Of a DNA stretch of 64,000 nucleotides, positions 61,135-64,000 are shown in pieces. Position numbers and translations under genes: made by a program. The stretch is from Anoplolepis gracilipes (Eukaryota; Arthropoda; Insecta; Hymenoptera; Formicidae): the NCBI RefSeq assembly GCF_047496725.1, contig NC_132973.1:13216233-13280232 (forward strand), given 5' to 3'. Each line of letters opens with the position of its first letter. Position 1 is the stretch's first letter. Under the pieces are notes generated by a model, which ran no database searches, was not told the DNA's origin, and saw nothing but the letters and a program-made list of their open reading frames with translations.

Positions 61135-62953
61135 TTAGCGACGCGTTTGCGCGTAAACCCCAATTTCCGCCTCGAAGAGGATCTGATTGATCCTGAGCTT
61201 GGCAACCGATCTTGAGTAAGAGTCGGGGATCTCAGCGAGTTGCACGGCGATACTTTCGCCGAACTTGGCAAACTCCTCCTTGGTCTTTTTCCTTCCTTTC
61301 TCATCTATCTCGCCGACCTCAAGTTTCATCCGTTCGACCTCGTCGAGATCGACCGGCGAACCGTCTTGGCTCGGTAACAAGCAACTGTACAACTCCATCG
61401 CCTTTAGACTCGACGACGAGGATTCCTCGGCGTCCTCGCTCAGAGAAGCATTGAAGGAACCGGTACCCGAACCGTTTGTCTCTTCATTGCAGTCCGTGAA
61501 TGTTATGCTTTCCGGATCGATGTCGCTCACAATGTACTCTTCTTGTAGTTTTGATCCCTCCTCGACTTTCTGCGAAAAGGGGATCAGGCTGGATCAGGAA
61601 TTTTATCGCGCTCTGACAATAGTGACAGAAAGAATTTACGTTTTACACTTGCTCGTTATTATTTTAATTACAATTGAATTACAAACGTTTAGAATTTATT
61701 TAATTAATGTCGCGTTCACACGATTCGAATCTAATCTCACCCGTTAATCTTCGAAGACAGCTGTTGAAACTTTCACACGCGATTACTTTTCCTTATATAA
61801 AACGTGAGAATAGCATTACTATTACGATAATTGCACAAGAAATATTTATAAAAATCATAATTGTCCTCTTGAGAAAATACAATAACTTTCAAATATCAAA
61901 TAGAGAAAAGTTATTTGAAATCCATCATCTTCGCGTGTTGTCGAAGTTGCGCGTTATTATTATTGTTCTTCCGTGCGGTGAAATTAAACACAGCTAAACC
62001 AGAATTATCACAGAATGAACCGAATCGGATATAAAATAAAAATCGATTCAAATTTCCGTTGGGAAGCAAACGATAATACTATGTCGCCACACGTCGCCAC
62101 GAGTCAATGAAGCATTCATCTCGATCAGCAACGCATCGCGCTATTATTTTAGGGTGAATTGCATCTTGTTCGTTATATATATCTTATTAATTGAATGAAA
62201 AATTATACACAAAGATCACCAAATTGTACACAATGTTTATAAAAATCAAAACCAAAAATTACACTTAGAAAATGAGATTTAAATTAATTAGCTATTAATT
62301 GAGAAAAGATTGCGAATTTGTTGCGATTAAAAAAAAAATTAATTCTTCTTTATTGAAAAACAAATGTGTAACTCTCAGGTTAATATGCAATTTTATTTTG
62401 CGTATTCCTTTTCTTTCTCTCTTTTAAACAAAATATATCTATTCAGGTAAATTTGTTTAAAAGAGAGAAAGATTTTCAAATTCGTATAATTTTACACGGA
62501 AAAAACCAAGAGAAATGACTCTACAATAATAGCGACTATTTCAATTGTCATCAGAATTGCCAGTTAAATTATAAAAGATGATTTGCGGCCAAATGATAAA
62601 TAATATTCTTTTCTTCAGCCTACCTTTTTCCGTTTACTATATCTACGCGTGCCAAATTGTAGAAACTGCATAGATTTGAAGGCGAACCACTTGGAGACGT
62701 ATATGTCGTCCGGGCCGGTGGCGGTGTCGTGGCTGTTCTGAATTTTGTGCACCTCTCGGGAATATTGGCACTTGAGATTAGTAATCTTCTTTTCAACTTC
62801 GAGGGTGTTGCAGCCGAGGATCTCGGCGAGCTCCTGGATAGCTCGCTTGCGCTTTGTGCGGTCCCGGTAGCCCCGAGCGTTCCAATCCCAGAGGACACGC
62901 CGTTGTTGATACTCGCGGAGTAGCTCCAGGGTCTTGTCGCGTGTCCACTCCAT
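61135..62953 (-). CDS. MADF-BESS domain DNA-binding protein (Adf-1-like)
   Basis: Insect-type transcription regulator: the MADF domain binds DNA in a Myb-like way and BESS mediates protein contacts. Exons in coding order: 62953-62624 and 61569-61135; phases match and give 254 aa. MADF covers residues 1 to about 95 (EWTRDKTLELLREYQQRRVL...RAIQELAEILGC...ITNLKCQYSREVHKI). An acidic, Ser-rich middle region follows (TNGSGTGSFNASLSEDAEES). The C-terminal BESS-like segment is EEFAKFGESIAVQLAEI...VAKLRINQILFEAEIG. The start at 62953 has a good context (GGCATGG); an in-frame Met at 63013 would add 20 residues. The longer ORF upstream to 63436 is GC-rich and Arg-rich, with no family support, and is taken as 5-prime UTR. 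The target genes are unknown. Confidence 0.9.
62413..62471. repeat. Perfect 20-base stem-loop in the MADF-BESS intron
   Basis: CTTTCTCTCTTTTAAACAAA (62413-62432) is exactly complementary to TTTGTTTAAAAGAGAGAAAG (62452-62471), with a 19-base loop. Too short in stem for a typical animal pre-miRNA; could be a transposon relic. Confidence 0.8.
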
Positions 62954-64000
62954 GCCGACGTGCGTCCTGCTAGATGCGCCTAGATCTTCCCAGAGCGTCC
63001 CGTGACTGTACATGTAAGATACGCGGAATATGTCCTGTAAGCGTTTTCGGGGCGCGAAGACACGCGCGCGAGTGAAGGAACGACGCGACGAGCGGCGAGA
63101 CCGGAGATGGTGAACGGATCGTTGCCTACTGTTCGCTAATAAATTGCGAGGCAGAATCAACACGACGAAAGCCGCAGCCGCAAAACGAGCACGCGTTTTA
63201 ATGATTTTTGCGCGAGGCTCACGCGCGCTTGGCCACCTTGCCTTCTTTATTTCTCTTTGCGAAAACCCTGGCGAGAGCACGAAGACGGCCGAGTCTGCGC
63301 GAATGTCATCCGCTCCTCGCCTGCGATTCACCATCCACATCGCTCTTATACAACCGGTGTTTACGAGAAAAGGAGAGATTGCGAGAAAGGGGCAGAGGGA
63401 GAGAAAATCTCCCTCTCCCTTTGTTACCAATGCCACTGATGCCCCCTCATACCGCTCTCTTCTCGTCGACCCCCTAGGATCTTTCTCTGTTTGCTCCTTT
63501 AAATCGTAAAGCGTGAAATCGGTTCGCTAGGAATTGTGTTAAAAATTGAACAATTCATCAAGCATCTTCTAATTATTGCGAATATTTTTTATCTTATCAC
63601 TTTTTATTATCTCATCCATTCATCTTTGTGATTAGTCATGAATGAAATTAAATCTACGTTGCGTGTCGTTTACATTAGACGGTTTTAAATATCTGAAACC
63701 TGTTTTCTCTATGATTATTATTAGCTTTTTCAACGTAGTCGGAAGTGAAACACGCGAGTGCATTATGGAATATGTGCAAGAGATTGATCGGATATAGCAA
63801 CATGCATATAAACATATGTATACACAAAAGTGCACTCGACTCTGAATTGATGTATATTTCTCTGCTTTTTTCTTCTTTTCTCTTCGTACGTGATGCTTTA
63901 TTTCTCACGTTAATTATTAGTGTATGTGTATATCTCCCCGTGCTCGTCAAATCTACACAATTTTTACGTTATAATCGATAACGTTCGACATATAAGAGCC
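62954..64000. other. MADF-BESS promoter and right-edge noncoding DNA
   Basis: 62954-63480 is strongly GC/CpG-rich, fitting a promoter and 5-prime UTR; 63500-64000 returns to AT-rich. ORFs on both strands here are shadows of the GC bias. No exon recognised. Confidence 0.5.

Noticed and set aside
61265..61747. 160-codon plus-strand ORF
   Set aside because: Antisense shadow of the last MADF-BESS exon; no family features.
62954..63436. Open N-terminal extension of the MADF-BESS ORF
   Set aside because: GC-rich, Arg/Ala-biased, without family similarity; the MADF domain starts right at the Met at 62953, which has the better context. Treated as 5-prime UTR.
63144..63509. 121-codon plus-strand ORF in the GC-rich right end
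   Set aside because: Several overlapping ORFs on both strands here reflect GC bias in a promoter; none shows protein features.
1..64000. CRISPR array, bacterial operon, rRNA or tRNA
   Set aside because: Tandem TA, CATA and GA tracts are microsatellites, not spaced repeats; genes have spliceosomal introns; no rRNA stretch and no convincing tRNA with A and B boxes were seen by eye.

Overview
This is insect nuclear DNA. The genes are split by short, mostly GT-AG introns, intergenic DNA is very AT-rich, promoters are GC/CpG-rich, and the content includes a seven-transmembrane insect odorant receptor, a Spatzle-type cytokine, a chitin deacetylase and a multicopper-oxidase-related protein. CpG-rich promoters in an AT-rich genome suggest Hymenoptera, perhaps an ant; this is inference only. 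No prokaryotic, viral, CRISPR, rRNA or convincing tRNA feature was seen.

Layout, left to right. AKAP10/pkaap (+, 1930-4871) has two RGS domains and a C-terminal PKA-binding helix. GPR143/OA1 receptor (-, 6511-8474). A Cdc20/Fizzy-family gene (-, 9286-11287) has all splice frames kept but two in-frame stops. Atg3 (+, 11832-13444) is head-to-head with it across a promoter that carries tandem TCACGTG boxes. A lipase/PLA1-type gene (+, 16369-18852), an odorant receptor (+, 19651-21397) and spatzle (-, 21532-23741) follow. A MITE-rich gap (23742-26564) precedes TMEM62 (+, 26565-29942), the complex I subunit NDUFC2 (+, 31597-32503) and a CDA4-type chitin deacetylase (-, 33069-38832) that lacks its metal ligands. 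Next are CCDC134 (-) and YIPF6 (+), head-to-head; TTC8/BBS8 (-) and a WDY/WDR64-like EF-hand WD40 gene (+), also head-to-head; then INCENP (-). The right end holds the first coding exons of an unrecognised gene (+, 56490-56775), the 3-prime half of a multicopper-oxidase-related gene (-, 57420-58913) and a MADF-BESS DNA-binding gene (-, 61135-62953).

Gene models were built by hand: every exon join was checked so that codon phase is kept across the intron and the spliced protein matches the family. Most genes are unrelated housekeeping neighbours. Pairs that may share control are Cdc20-like/Atg3, CCDC134/YIPF6 (both secretory pathway) and TTC8/WDY-like (both plausibly ciliary or flagellar). At least three kinds of terminal-inverted-repeat element (MITE-like) lie in the gaps and introns.
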